DNA of 8,583 bases, taken from assembly GCA_036276235.1 (NCBI GenBank), contig DATBDZ010000267.1:1-8583 (forward strand). The letters are read 5' to 3'. This DNA is from JANWHF01 sp036276235. GTDB lineage: Bacteria; Planctomycetota; Phycisphaerae; Tepidisphaerales; Tepidisphaeraceae. The position numbers and the translations under genes were made by a program. The notes below the pieces were generated by a model. That model searched no databases. It had not been told where the DNA came from and saw only the letters and a program-made list of their open reading frames with translations. Of this stretch, positions 1 through 5,420 are shown one piece after another (position 1 is the first letter of the stretch; each line of letters begins with the position of its first letter).

Positions 1-27
1 GGATAATCGACGGGTTTCAGCATTACA

Positions 28-90
28 TGTAGGGTGCGTGTACTCGCCCACCACGAGCGACAAATGGTGGGCGAGTACACCCACCCTACA
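28..90. repeat. 26-bp inverted repeat, GTAGGGTG family, copy 1
   Basis: Arms 28-53 and 65-90 are complementary over 26 bp with a single C-C mismatch (37 against 81), around an 11-base loop. The outer tip reads TGTAGGGTG and the inner part ends in CGCCCACCA. The same arms recur as a perfect 26-bp stem at 7069-7144 with an unrelated loop, so this is a dispersed element and not a site private to yajQ. Its mobility or function is unknown. Confidence 0.9.
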
Positions 91-124
91 AGAACCTGAC
101 GAATCATGCCTCTTCGTACGAATG

Positions 125-155
125 GGCCAGATGCTTCGGAGTACCTCAGCATGAC
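125..155. repeat. Solo half-copy of the 5521-5598 palindrome
   Basis: These 31 bases are identical to the right arm of the perfect palindrome at 5567-5597, but no left arm lies nearby. It is therefore a half-element: a decayed copy, or one half of a pair whose partner was lost or lies elsewhere. It sits upstream of yajQ in a stretch that happens to be open in the yajQ frame. Confidence 0.85.
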
Positions 156-195
156 GCCTCTCGCATATCGCGAGCAACTGGCGATCATATGTCCT

Positions 196-236
196 GAACC
201 CCGAACCCCGAACCCCAAACCCCGAACCCCAAACCC
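196..236. repeat. RAACCCC heptamer tandem repeat, G4-prone on the minus strand
   Basis: Five full heptamers (GAACCCC three times, AAACCCC, GAACCCC) and a partial sixth (AAACCC) are directly visible, ending four bases before the yajQ ATG. Read on the minus strand this is a run of five GGGG tracts separated by TTC or TTT, a pattern that can fold into a G-quadruplex and resembles some eukaryotic telomere repeats. The resulting yajQ leader is C-rich and has no Shine-Dalgarno sequence. Confidence 0.9.
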
Positions 237-240
237 TCCC

Positions 241-735
241 ATGGCTGACAATTCATTCGACATCGTCTCCGAAATCAACCTCCAGGAAATGGACAACGCC
301 GTCAATCAGGCGTTCAAGGAGATCACCACGCGCTACGACTTCAAAGGGACGGCGGCGTCCGTTGAATTCAATCGCAAGGACAAGGAGCTGACGCTCACCG
401 CCGACGGCGAGCCGCAGCTTGAATCCGTGCGCAAGGTGCTCGTCGAGAAAATGGTCAAGCGCGGCGTCGATCCCAAATCGCTCGACCCGCAAAAGCTCGA
501 GCAAGCCACCCACAAAACCGTCCGCCAAAAAGTGAAACTCAAAAGCGGCATCGACAAGGACACCGCCAAGCAAATCCAGAAGGGGATTAAGGAACTGAAG
601 CTGAAGGTAAACGCGTCGATTCAAGGCGAAGCCCTGCGCGTCAGCAGTTCAAAGAAGGATGATCTGCAGGCGGTGATCGCCCATCTCAAAGCCAATCCGC
701 CGGGGATTCCGCTGCAATTCACCAATTATCGATGA
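241..735 (+). CDS. yajQ: YajQ family nucleotide-binding protein (UPF0234)
   Basis: The product has 164 residues, close to the roughly 160 usual for YajQ. The start at 241 is chosen because the protein then opens with MADNSFDIVSE, matching the family's conserved beginning (E. coli: MPSFDIVSE). Other family marks are the RYDFKG segment near residue 33, the KMVKRGVD segment in the middle, KLKVNASIQGEALRVSSSKK near the C terminus, DDLQAVIAHLK, and the final PLQFTNYR. YajQ proteins have two RNP-like folds. They are reported to bind nucleotides, and some bind cyclic di-GMP and act on transcription factors; that role is not visible here. The reading frame stays open upstream to 106 through repeat DNA, but that extension has no family match. 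No Shine-Dalgarno sequence precedes the start: the leader is a C-rich heptamer tract. It appears to be a single-gene unit converging on the DUF350 cassette. Confidence 0.95.
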   Translation: MADNSFDIVSEINLQEMDNAVNQAFKEITTRYDFKGTAASVEFNRKDKELTLTADGEPQLESVRKVLVEKMVKRGVDPKSLDPQKLEQATHKTVRQKVKLKSGIDKDTAKQIQKGIKELKLKVNASIQGEALRVSSSKKDDLQAVIAHLKANPPGIPLQFTNYR

Positions 736-749
736 CGATGGTGCGCCGG

Positions 750-859
750 GTTTAGCCGCCCTGCTTGCAGGGCGCGTCCAGCGGCGCGGATTTTGACGAC
801 AGTGCATCGTGAGGAAATCGGCGTCAAGCAGACGCGCCCTGCAAGCAGGGCGGCTAAAC
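750..859. repeat. Perfect 29-bp inverted repeat between converging genes
   Basis: Arms 750-778 and 831-859 are exact reverse complements around a 52-base loop. Each arm also holds its own small hairpin, GCCCTG-CTTG-CAGGGC or its complement, so either one long stem or two short ones could form. It fills most of the 161 bases between the stops of yajQ and the DUF350 gene. It could serve as a two-way terminator, but there is no T-run and the arms look like a dispersed repeat. Confidence 0.85.
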
Positions 860-896
860 TGGGCGGAGGAACGTCTTCTCGGATGTATGCGCGGTG

Positions 897-1130
897 TTAC
901 CCGATCATCACATGACTGATGATCAGGCTGATCCCAATCAGCACCGCCGCGACCACGATCGCAACCGCAATGTTGTGATTCTCCGCCAGCTCTTTTTCGA
1001 CATCGATCTTGGTAAGCATGATGTCGAAGGCTTTGAAGCCGAACATCATCAGGAAGATTCCCAGCAGCGCGAACGCCGCCACGGAGAGAAGCAACATCGG
1101 CAGGCCATCAGATTGCAGGGTTGCGAGCAT
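897..1130 (-). CDS. DUF350 family small membrane protein (YjfL-like, single domain)
   Basis: The product has 77 residues and two membrane segments: roughly residues 10-33 (LPMLLLSVAAFALLGIFLMM) and 52-77 (IAVAIVVAAVLIGISLIIS). The loop between them, FDIMLTKIDVEKELAENHN, matches the DUF350 pattern, in which a short polar stretch ends in a conserved N before the second helix. E. coli YjfL has two such units; this has one. The start at 1130 is preferred because AAGGA lies nine bases upstream. A GTG at 1175, overlapping the ligase stop by one base, would add 15 residues but has no such site. It is the last gene of the cassette, 44 bases after the ligase stop. DUF350 genes are known neighbours of YgiC/YjfC-type ligases. 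The molecular role of the family is not established; an envelope role coupled to the ligase product is inferred. Confidence 0.82.
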   Translation of the reverse strand: MLATLQSDGLPMLLLSVAAFALLGIFLMMFGFKAFDIMLTKIDVEKELAENHNIAVAIVVAAVLIGISLIISHVMIG

Positions 1131-1139
1131 CGGTTGATT

Positions 1140-1144
1140 TCCTT
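1140..1144 (-). promoter_or_regulatory. Shine-Dalgarno site deciding the DUF350 start
   Basis: The minus strand reads AAGGA here, nine bases before the ATG at 1130. It favours that start over the in-frame GTG at 1175, which overlaps the upstream stop but has no ribosome site. Confidence 0.6.
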
Positions 1145-1174
1145 GTAGGCGTTTCGCCCCTACGAATCGGAACA

Positions 1175-2296
1175 CTACCCTTCGATCACATGCGGCACAA
1201 ATCGGCTGGTGTTGTGGATGACCGGCGAATTGTCTTCGCGGACGCCCATGCCGCAGGCGTAGCCGTTCACCATCCAGCTTCCGATCACCGGATAGTTGCC
1301 GTCGAACGTCGGCAAGAGCGCGTGCTGCTGATAGACGAACGGCTCGCCGTAGATTCCTTCTGTTTCGAAAACGGTTTGGTTATCGATGACGACCTGAATG
1401 TTCGATCCCTCGCGTCCCAGGATCGGCTTGCGCACATAGTTGCCGGCCAGCGGCTCGGTTTGCGCGCGCAGCAGATGCGGGTTTTCCGGGTAGAGCTCCC
1501 AGAGGATGGGGAGAATCGCCTTGTTGCTGAGGATCATTTTCCAGGGTGCCTCGAGCCAGCGCGTGTTGTCCAGCAGCAAGTTGGTGCCGAACGCTTCGCG
1601 CACCATCCATTCCCATGGATAGAGCTTGAAGCAGTCGCCGATGTGGCGTTCCTGTGAATCGACGAAGCACTTGCGCAGATTGTTCCAGCCGATCGCTTCA
1701 ACATCGAGGTACTCGGTGGTCAGCCCCGCCTGCATCGCCGTGTCGCGGAGATAGGCGGTGGTCATGTAATCTTCCAGATGCCCGCGCAGCGCGGTGAAGT
1801 GGACGATCTTTTCCGTCGGCTTCACGCGCTTCCAGGCTTCGATCAGGCGCTCGTGGATCGAATTGAACTGATCGAGCTTGGGGAATTTATCCTGCAACCA
1901 ATACCACTGGATGACCGCCGCCTCGAGCAGGCTGGTGGGCGTGTCTGCGTTGTACTCCAGCAGCTTCGGCGGGCCAGCCCCATCGTACGCGAAATCAAAA
2001 CGGCCGTAGATCGTGATCTCATCGCGATCCCAGCTCTTCTTCACCCATTCCCAAAACGGCTGCGGAATCAGGAATTGCTCGAAGAGATTGTTGTCTATCA
2101 CATGCTGCACCGCCGCCAGGCACATCTCATTGAGTGCGTAGGTGGCTTTCTCGAGTCCCACGATTTCCTGGGCGGTGAATTGGTAGTAGACGCTTTCATC
2201 CCAGTACGGCTGCTCATCGGCCGTGTGGAAATGAAATCCCTGTGACTCGACGGTCTTCTGCCAGTTGGGGCGCGGATTGGTTTGGATGCGTCGCAT
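1175..2296 (-). CDS. YgiC-like ATP-grasp ligase, glutathionylspermidine synthase family
   Basis: The 373-residue product aligns along its whole length with E. coli YgiC/YjfC (about 386 residues) and with the synthetase half of glutathionylspermidine synthase. It lacks the amidase domain of Gss. Signature residues are in place: YGRFDFAYDG with R99 and D101, LLEYNADTPTSLLEA with E114 and N116, SNKAILP with K259, YVRKPILGREGSNI with K290 and the R295-E296-G297 loop, and GVREDNSPVIHNTSRF with R353 and N362. In the family these positions hold ATP, metal and the acceptor. The expected reaction is ATP-driven amide bond formation through an acyl phosphate in the cytoplasm. The substrate is unknown; YgiC is reported not to make glutathionylspermidine. 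It starts 16 bases after the secreted-protein stop and precedes the DUF350 gene, so the three form one operon. No clear Shine-Dalgarno site is seen, which fits translational coupling. Confidence 0.93.
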   Translation of the reverse strand: MRRIQTNPRPNWQKTVESQGFHFHTADEQPYWDESVYYQFTAQEIVGLEKATYALNEMCLAAVQHVIDNNLFEQFLIPQPFWEWVKKSWDRDEITIYGRFDFAYDGAGPPKLLEYNADTPTSLLEAAVIQWYWLQDKFPKLDQFNSIHERLIEAWKRVKPTEKIVHFTALRGHLEDYMTTAYLRDTAMQAGLTTEYLDVEAIGWNNLRKCFVDSQERHIGDCFKLYPWEWMVREAFGTNLLLDNTRWLEAPWKMILSNKAILPILWELYPENPHLLRAQTEPLAGNYVRKPILGREGSNIQVVIDNQTVFETEGIYGEPFVYQQHALLPTFDGNYPVIGSWMVNGYACGMGVREDNSPVIHNTSRFVPHVIEG

Positions 2297-2312
2297 GAAT
2301 CAATTGATCGCT

Positions 2313-2597
2313 TTAAGAGCTCGCGGCATGGCCGGTCGAACCAAAGCCGCCGTGCGAAGTGTGGCCGCTGGTGGAAGATCCGGAGGAGTGATAACCACTG
2401 GAAGAAGAGCCGCTATCGAGCCACGAGTACCAGTGGCTCGAGTGGTACGAGCTGCTGTGGTAAGAGCGCGTGGTCGGCTGGGTCGTGGAAGAGTAACGGT
2501 GCGGCGAAAGCGCGCTGGCGGTAAAGCTCGTCAGCGTAGCAGCCGAACCCACGAGCAGGAGCGCCACCGATTTAGATCGCCAGATCACGGGCGACAT
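2313..2597 (-). CDS. Small secreted Ser/His-rich protein with YgiB-like GGFGSTG tail
   Basis: Starting at the ATG at 2597 the product has 94 residues. Residues 7-29 form a clear Sec signal (WRSKS, then VALLLVGSAATLTSF, then an ASA cleavage site after residue 29). The mature part is 65 residues, of which about 24 are Ser, 8 His and 8 Gly, with few charges and no Cys. The C-terminal HGGFGSTGHAASS resembles the RGGFGES...SSRSMGG tail of E. coli YgiB (DUF1190), which is encoded next to the YgiC ligase. Here too the gene lies 16 bases upstream of the ligase. The frame is open upstream to 2783, but that extension runs through a palindromic repeat and has no signal, so it is rejected. The low-complexity body makes homology hard to prove; YgiB-like is a call from tail, export and context. 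It may be the ligase's substrate (inference). Confidence 0.68.
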   Translation of the reverse strand: MSPVIWRSKSVALLLVGSAATLTSFTASALSPHRYSSTTQPTTRSYHSSSYHSSHWYSWLDSGSSSSGYHSSGSSTSGHTSHGGFGSTGHAASS

Positions 2598-2702
2598 TGT
2601 ACGAATCGCCGCCGCGTTGGCGCGTTCGAAAACCAATGAATTCTTGGAACCGCCGGTATAAACGGAGCAGATGAAACGTGGAGGAGCGTGACCGGATCGG
2701 AA

Positions 2703-2770
2703 TGAAACGTGAAAACGTGAAACGTGACAGATATGCCGCTTCTCGTCACGTTTCACGTTTTCACGTTTCA
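2703..2770. repeat. Perfect 26-bp palindrome of ACGTGAAA units
   Basis: Arms 2703-2728 and 2745-2770 are exact reverse complements around a 16-base loop. Each arm is built of overlapping direct repeats of GAAACGTGA-type units, and one more unit (ATGAAACGTGG) stands alone near 2670. It lies in the 244-base gap between the divergent secreted-protein gene and the Arg-rich gene. It could be a binding site array or another dispersed repeat; its build from short direct repeats differs from the other palindromes in the window. No convincing promoter could be assigned in this gap. Confidence 0.85.
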
Positions 2771-2841
2771 GGCCCACATCCAAGTCGCGATTGCACTTAG
2801 GTCGGCGGGTTTTCCGGCCGATATCTCACCAGAGGTGCAAG

Positions 2842-3297
2842 ATGAAGGCTGACGCAGAATTGATGCCAAAGGCAGCCGACTCCTGCCCGCAGGACGGGGG
2901 GACGGCAACCGAAGAAGAGAAGCGTGGACAGGGACCGAATCGTCGGGCGACGCAGGTCGACCGCCGCACGGGCCTGGAGCGCCGCCAGCAGACGCGCGCC
3001 GAATCAGGGTACACGGGCCCTGAGCGCCGCAGCGGCGTGGAACGCCGCACGGGCCTTGAGCGCCGGCGTGGCCCCGGCCGACGCCGCAGTGATGACCGCA
3101 AAGCCGCCGAGGAGGGCGAAATGACCGCCGAGCAGTTTGAATTCGTCATGGCGATCCAAACCTACAAGCGCGTCAACAAGCGCCTCTATCCGACCTGGAC
3201 AGAGATCCTGGAGATCATCGATCAGCTCGGATACCGAAAGGTCATGCCGCGCAATATCACCCTCGAAGCGCCGGAGCCGGAGCTGTACGAAAAATAG
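2842..3297 (+). CDS. Arg-rich GxERR-repeat protein with small conserved-looking C-terminal domain
   Basis: The start at 2842 is preceded by AGAGGTG at the right distance, giving 151 residues; upstream in-frame starts lack this. Residues 34-87 are strongly basic, built on a repeated RR-x-GLERR theme (TGLERR at 43, GPERR at 59, GVERR at 65, TGLERR at 70), ending in RRRGPGRRRSDDRK. The DNA shows it as three near-identical copies of ACGGGCCT-GAGCGCCG at 2968, 3013 and 3049. Residues 93-136 form a compact, probably helical unit (MTAEQFEFVMAIQTYKRVNK, PTWTEILEIIDQLGYRKV). From memory, planctomycete proteins with a similar PTW-EILE-LGYRKV end exist without known function. The basic tract could bind nucleic acid or acidic surfaces; the end looks like a small helix-turn-helix-like fold. 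Both are inference. It has no signal peptide or membrane segment. Confidence 0.75.
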   Translation: MKADAELMPKAADSCPQDGGTATEEEKRGQGPNRRATQVDRRTGLERRQQTRAESGYTGPERRSGVERRTGLERRRGPGRRRSDDRKAAEEGEMTAEQFEFVMAIQTYKRVNKRLYPTWTEILEIIDQLGYRKVMPRNITLEAPEPELYEK

Positions 3298-3327
3298 GCG
3301 CGGGGCGAAATCCGAAATAAAAAATTG

Positions 3328-3397
3328 ATGTCACGCGAAGAGACGAAGCTGCGAAGGCGGGATTCCGCCTTCGCAGCTTCGTCTCTTCGCGTGACAT
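3328..3397. repeat. Perfect 33-bp hairpin with four-base loop
   Basis: Arms 3328-3360 and 3365-3397 are exact reverse complements separated only by GATT. The hairpin starts 30 bases after the Arg-rich gene stop and is followed by TTCTTTT on the + strand, so it could end transcription of that gene. The stem is much longer than needed for a terminator and lies among other palindromes, so a repeat element that doubles as terminator is likelier. Confidence 0.9.
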
Positions 3398-3464
3398 TCT
3401 TTTCGGAATTTGGTCATTCGAATTTGATTCTGCTCTGCTGAAATCCTCAAAGATCCTCGGCTTT

Positions 3465-3535
3465 CGTAGGGTGTGCTTTAGCACACGCGGTTCGAGCGTC
3501 GAGCGATTTCCGCGTGCGCTAAAGCGCACCCTACG
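3465..3535. repeat. 26-bp inverted repeat sharing the GTAGGGTG tip
   Basis: Arms 3465-3490 and 3510-3535 match over 26 bp with two differences, both of which would be G-U pairs in RNA, around a 19-base loop. Its outer tip, CGTAGGGTG...CACCCTACG, is the tip of the elements at 28-90 and 7069-7144. The inner part (TGCTTTAGCACACGCGG) is different, so it is a relative with a swapped core. Confidence 0.85.
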
Positions 3536-3596
3536 GTAGAAATCAGAAGGATTTCAGCAGAGCAATCTGATTCGGAATTCGGATTTCACTCTCCAC

Positions 3597-4397
3597 CTAG
3601 CTTCCAAACTCCGCCGACACGCTTACTTTATCTGTCACGCCAAGCTTCAGATCGCGCAGGCGAATGTCTCCCAGCGACAGGGCCGTCAGTGGCAAATCCC
3701 GATTTTGCAGCTCATTGAGATGCGGCTGAATCAGGCCGCAGGCCATTGAGCCCATGACGCCTTCGCCGGTGCAGGAGAGATTGCTGAGCCGCGCGATCAG
3801 GGTGGGATCGATGTTGAGCTGCCCGCGCACGAGGATGACGGCGGACATAAACATCTTCTTGGCCTTCACGCGCGCTTCGATGCCGATCGAGCGCTCGGCG
3901 GTTTGCGAAAGATTGAGCTTCGCCTCCTGAACCTGCACGCCCTGCGCGGCGGCGGCTTTTGTCGCCGCCGCGAGCACCAATTGTTGAATGTCGGAATTGC
4001 GAATCTGTACCGATAGCTTGCCCTCTTTTGCATCGGCCAGAAGCAGCATCGGACGGCCCGTCAAATCGCGGCCGTAATCGAATTGCGCGGCTTGAGCCGT
4101 CAGCGACAGCTCGACGGCGGCGGTTTCGATCCGCACCGGCTGGCCAATGATTTGCAACTGGCGCGCTGATGCCGCCGGCTTGATGCTCTTCACGCCTTTG
4201 GGCGGCGGCGGCAGCTTATCGATCCGCGCCACGGCACCCGTCAAGTTCACATCCGCTCGATCGATCGCCGGGAATGCGCCCGCAAGATTCACCGGCGGCC
4301 GCGCCGGTAACTCCAACATCTGCGCCAACCCCGCCGCCACGGCTTTGGCAAGTCCGTCCGCCGTCTCCGGAAAATCTGATCCGCCGAGATAAAACAT
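3597..4397 (-). CDS. Putative LmeA/DUF2993-like lipid-binding protein
   Basis: The product has 266 residues from the ATG at 4397, chosen because AAGGAG lies five bases upstream; the ATG at 4418 has no such site. There is no signal peptide. After a short helical start and a Pro/Ala-rich region (residues 30-70), residues from about 125 onward show long alternating strands and helices (KLSVQIRNSDIQQLVLAAAT, VQVQEAKLNLSQTAER, KMFMSAVILVRGQLNIDP) and end in LPLTALSLGDIRLRDLKLGV. This is reminiscent of DUF2993/LmeA proteins, which form an elongated lipid-binding fold; the match is by pattern only and could be wrong. Two Cys sit in NLSCTGEGVMGSMACG. The gene begins 33 bases after the stop of the winged-helix gene on the same strand and is probably cotranscribed with it. 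Its role may be handling a hydrophobic ligand near the membrane (inference). Confidence 0.6.
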   Translation of the reverse strand: MFYLGGSDFPETADGLAKAVAAGLAQMLELPARPPVNLAGAFPAIDRADVNLTGAVARIDKLPPPPKGVKSIKPAASARQLQIIGQPVRIETAAVELSLTAQAAQFDYGRDLTGRPMLLLADAKEGKLSVQIRNSDIQQLVLAAATKAAAAQGVQVQEAKLNLSQTAERSIGIEARVKAKKMFMSAVILVRGQLNIDPTLIARLSNLSCTGEGVMGSMACGLIQPHLNELQNRDLPLTALSLGDIRLRDLKLGVTDKVSVSAEFGS

Positions 4398-4430
4398 GCT
4401 CGCTCCTTTGGCGGACATTGTAGGGGCGAA

Positions 4431-4739
4431 TCAGACTTTTGCAGACTTGATGACCGCCTCCAGCGCCCGCAAATGCGCCTTGAGCGCCTGGCGGCCTTTC
4501 GTACTCAGGGCATACCAGCTCACCGGCTTGCGATCCATGAACTCCTTGCGAACGTCAATATATTGCGCTTCTTCCAGCTTGCGCAGTTGCGCGCCCAGGT
4601 TGCCGTCGGTTTCGTCGAGCAACTCCCGAAGGCGCGTGAAATTCATCGCATCGGCGCCGCTGAGCAGCACCAGCGCGCCCAACCGGCTGCGATGCTGAAG
4701 CAGTGGATCGAGCTTGTCCAATCCGTTGGAGTGCGTCAT
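4431..4739 (-). CDS. Winged-helix transcriptional regulator (HTH_34 type)
   Basis: The 102-residue product is a lone winged-helix domain. LDPLLQHRSRLGALVLLSG is the first helix pair, NFTRLRELLDETDGNLGAQL the turn and recognition helix with the typical TDGNL, LEEAQYIDVRKEFMDRKPVS the wing, and YALSTKGRQALKAHLRALEA the last helix used for dimers. This is the usual small MarR/ArsR-like layout of PF13601. There is no ligand domain and no metal-binding Cys. The start at 4739 overlaps the membrane-protein stop as ATGA, so the pair is translationally coupled; the longer open frame to 4892 is a shadow of the membrane gene. Regulators of this type often control their own operon; the TAGAGT/ACTCTA repeats on the promoter at 5336-5375 are the natural candidate site. 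Confidence 0.88.
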   Translation of the reverse strand: MTHSNGLDKLDPLLQHRSRLGALVLLSGADAMNFTRLRELLDETDGNLGAQLRKLEEAQYIDVRKEFMDRKPVSWYALSTKGRQALKAHLRALEAVIKSAKV

Positions 4740-5323
4740 CGGACTTCCGAAGAAACGGCGTTGCGATCGCGCGCGGGAAAGAATGTCGGAACAACCAGCC
4801 CCAGCGCAATGATCGCGCCAAGCATCGTCCACCCATAGTGCGGCACAAATCCGACCAGCACGCCGCCGGCGATTAGCACGGGACCGAGCCAAAGGAAATG
4901 CCGCTCGAAATGGACGCCGCCCAGGAAATAGACGATGCCGATCATCACGACCAACACTTGCGAGCCGAGCGTGCTGCGTAGCGGCGGCATGACCACTGCC
5001 AGAGCTGCGGTCGAGATGACCGCCAGGATGATTCCGCCGCCCCAGTGCAATCCTTCAGTGCGCGATTTGGCTGCATCCTCTTCGCCCGTTTGCTTGGCCG
5101 CGCGGCGGCCGATCTGCGCGCCGATAACGCCGACCAGGATGCCGCCGATGAAAAAGAATAACCCGCAGTATTTGGGGACGACGTCGATCATCGCGTAGCC
5201 GATCAGCACATACACCGCGATCACGTAATAAATGGCCGGCGGTGTTTTGGAAGAGCTGTCGCGCCGATGGACGGCGTTGCGGACGAACCGCAGATCGTCC
5301 TGGAGCTGATGAGATTCGGTCAT
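4736..5323 (-). CDS. Six-helix integral membrane protein, unknown function
   Basis: The product has 195 residues. A polar cytoplasmic-looking start (residues 1-29, MTESHQLQDDLRFVRNAVHR) leads into six predicted membrane segments, near residues 30-48, 52-72, 95-113, 120-137, 143-160 and 164-182. A charged loop lies between the second and third (GRRAAKQTGEEDAAKSRTE). The start is supported by AGGAG five bases upstream. No transporter or enzyme signature was recognised. Proteins of this shape are often encoded with a small PadR-like or winged-helix regulator, as here, where the regulator follows with a 4-bp overlap. It may be the sensor or the target of that control (inference). Confidence 0.8.
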   Translation of the reverse strand: MTESHQLQDDLRFVRNAVHRRDSSSKTPPAIYYVIAVYVLIGYAMIDVVPKYCGLFFFIGGILVGVIGAQIGRRAAKQTGEEDAAKSRTEGLHWGGGIILAVISTAALAVVMPPLRSTLGSQVLVVMIGIVYFLGGVHFERHFLWLGPVLIAGGVLVGFVPHYGWTMLGAIIALGLVVPTFFPARDRNAVSSEVR

Positions 5324-5335
5324 TTGGACTCCTGT

Positions 5336-5358
5336 TAGAGTACTCTACATTATAGAGT
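5336..5358 (-). promoter_or_regulatory. Operator-like TAGAGT/ACTCTA repeats on the promoter
   Basis: Three alternating 6-mers make two overlapping palindromes. TAGAGTACTCTA at 5336-5347 is a perfect 12-bp dyad, and ACTCTA with TAGAGT at 5342-5347 and 5353-5358 forms a second dyad with a 5-base gap that overlaps the -10 box. This is the classic position for a repressor site, and the operon encodes its own winged-helix regulator. Confidence 0.6.
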
Positions 5359-5375
5359 TATCGATCAGCGGTCAA
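5349..5375 (-). promoter_or_regulatory. Sigma-70-like promoter for the membrane protein/regulator operon
   Basis: On the minus strand a perfect -10 box TATAAT (5354-5349) follows a -35-like TTGACC (5375-5370) at 15 bases, slightly short of the ideal 17. The start codon at 5323 is about 26 bases downstream, leaving a short leader with the AGGAG ribosome site. Confidence 0.6.
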
Positions 5376-5420
5376 GGAAAATTGAGAATTTTTCTTCGCC
5401 GTCTTGTAGGGTGAAAATGC

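Larger units (their letters stand above)
3307..3587. repeat. Nested palindromes filling the gap between converging genes
   Basis: The 299-base gap 3298-3596 is almost wholly inverted repeat. Outer arms of 10 bp lie at 3307-3316 and 3578-3587. A 17-bp perfect pair lies at 3431-3447 and 3548-3564. Inside that is the 3465-3535 element, and beside it the 3328-3397 hairpin. No gene is seen here. The nesting suggests successive insertions of one palindrome into another. Confidence 0.8.

Noticed and set aside
106..240. 45-residue N-terminal extension of YajQ
   Set aside because: It runs through a solo repeat and the heptamer tract, has no ribosome site and no family counterpart; YajQ proteins begin at the SFDIVSE segment.
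1131..1175. GTG start for the DUF350 protein
   Set aside because: It overlaps the ligase stop by one base but has no ribosome site; the ATG at 1130 has one.
1121..2245. Two open frames on the plus strand opposite the ligase (1121-1657 and 1778-2245)
   Set aside because: They are shadows of a well-matched family gene and have no homology of their own.
2265..2639. 124-residue basic open frame on the plus strand
   Set aside because: It is antisense to the Ser-rich secreted protein; its Arg/Ala/Gly bias simply mirrors the Ser/His codons.
2598..2783. 62-residue extension of the secreted protein
   Set aside because: It is translated repeat DNA and would bury the clear Sec signal that starts at 2597.
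3328..3397. Structured small RNA gene
   Set aside because: Only a plain perfect hairpin is seen, with no promoter or known RNA motif.
4740..4892. 51-residue extension of the winged-helix regulator
   Set aside because: It lies wholly within the membrane-protein gene in another frame; the ATGA overlap at 4736-4739 gives the natural start.
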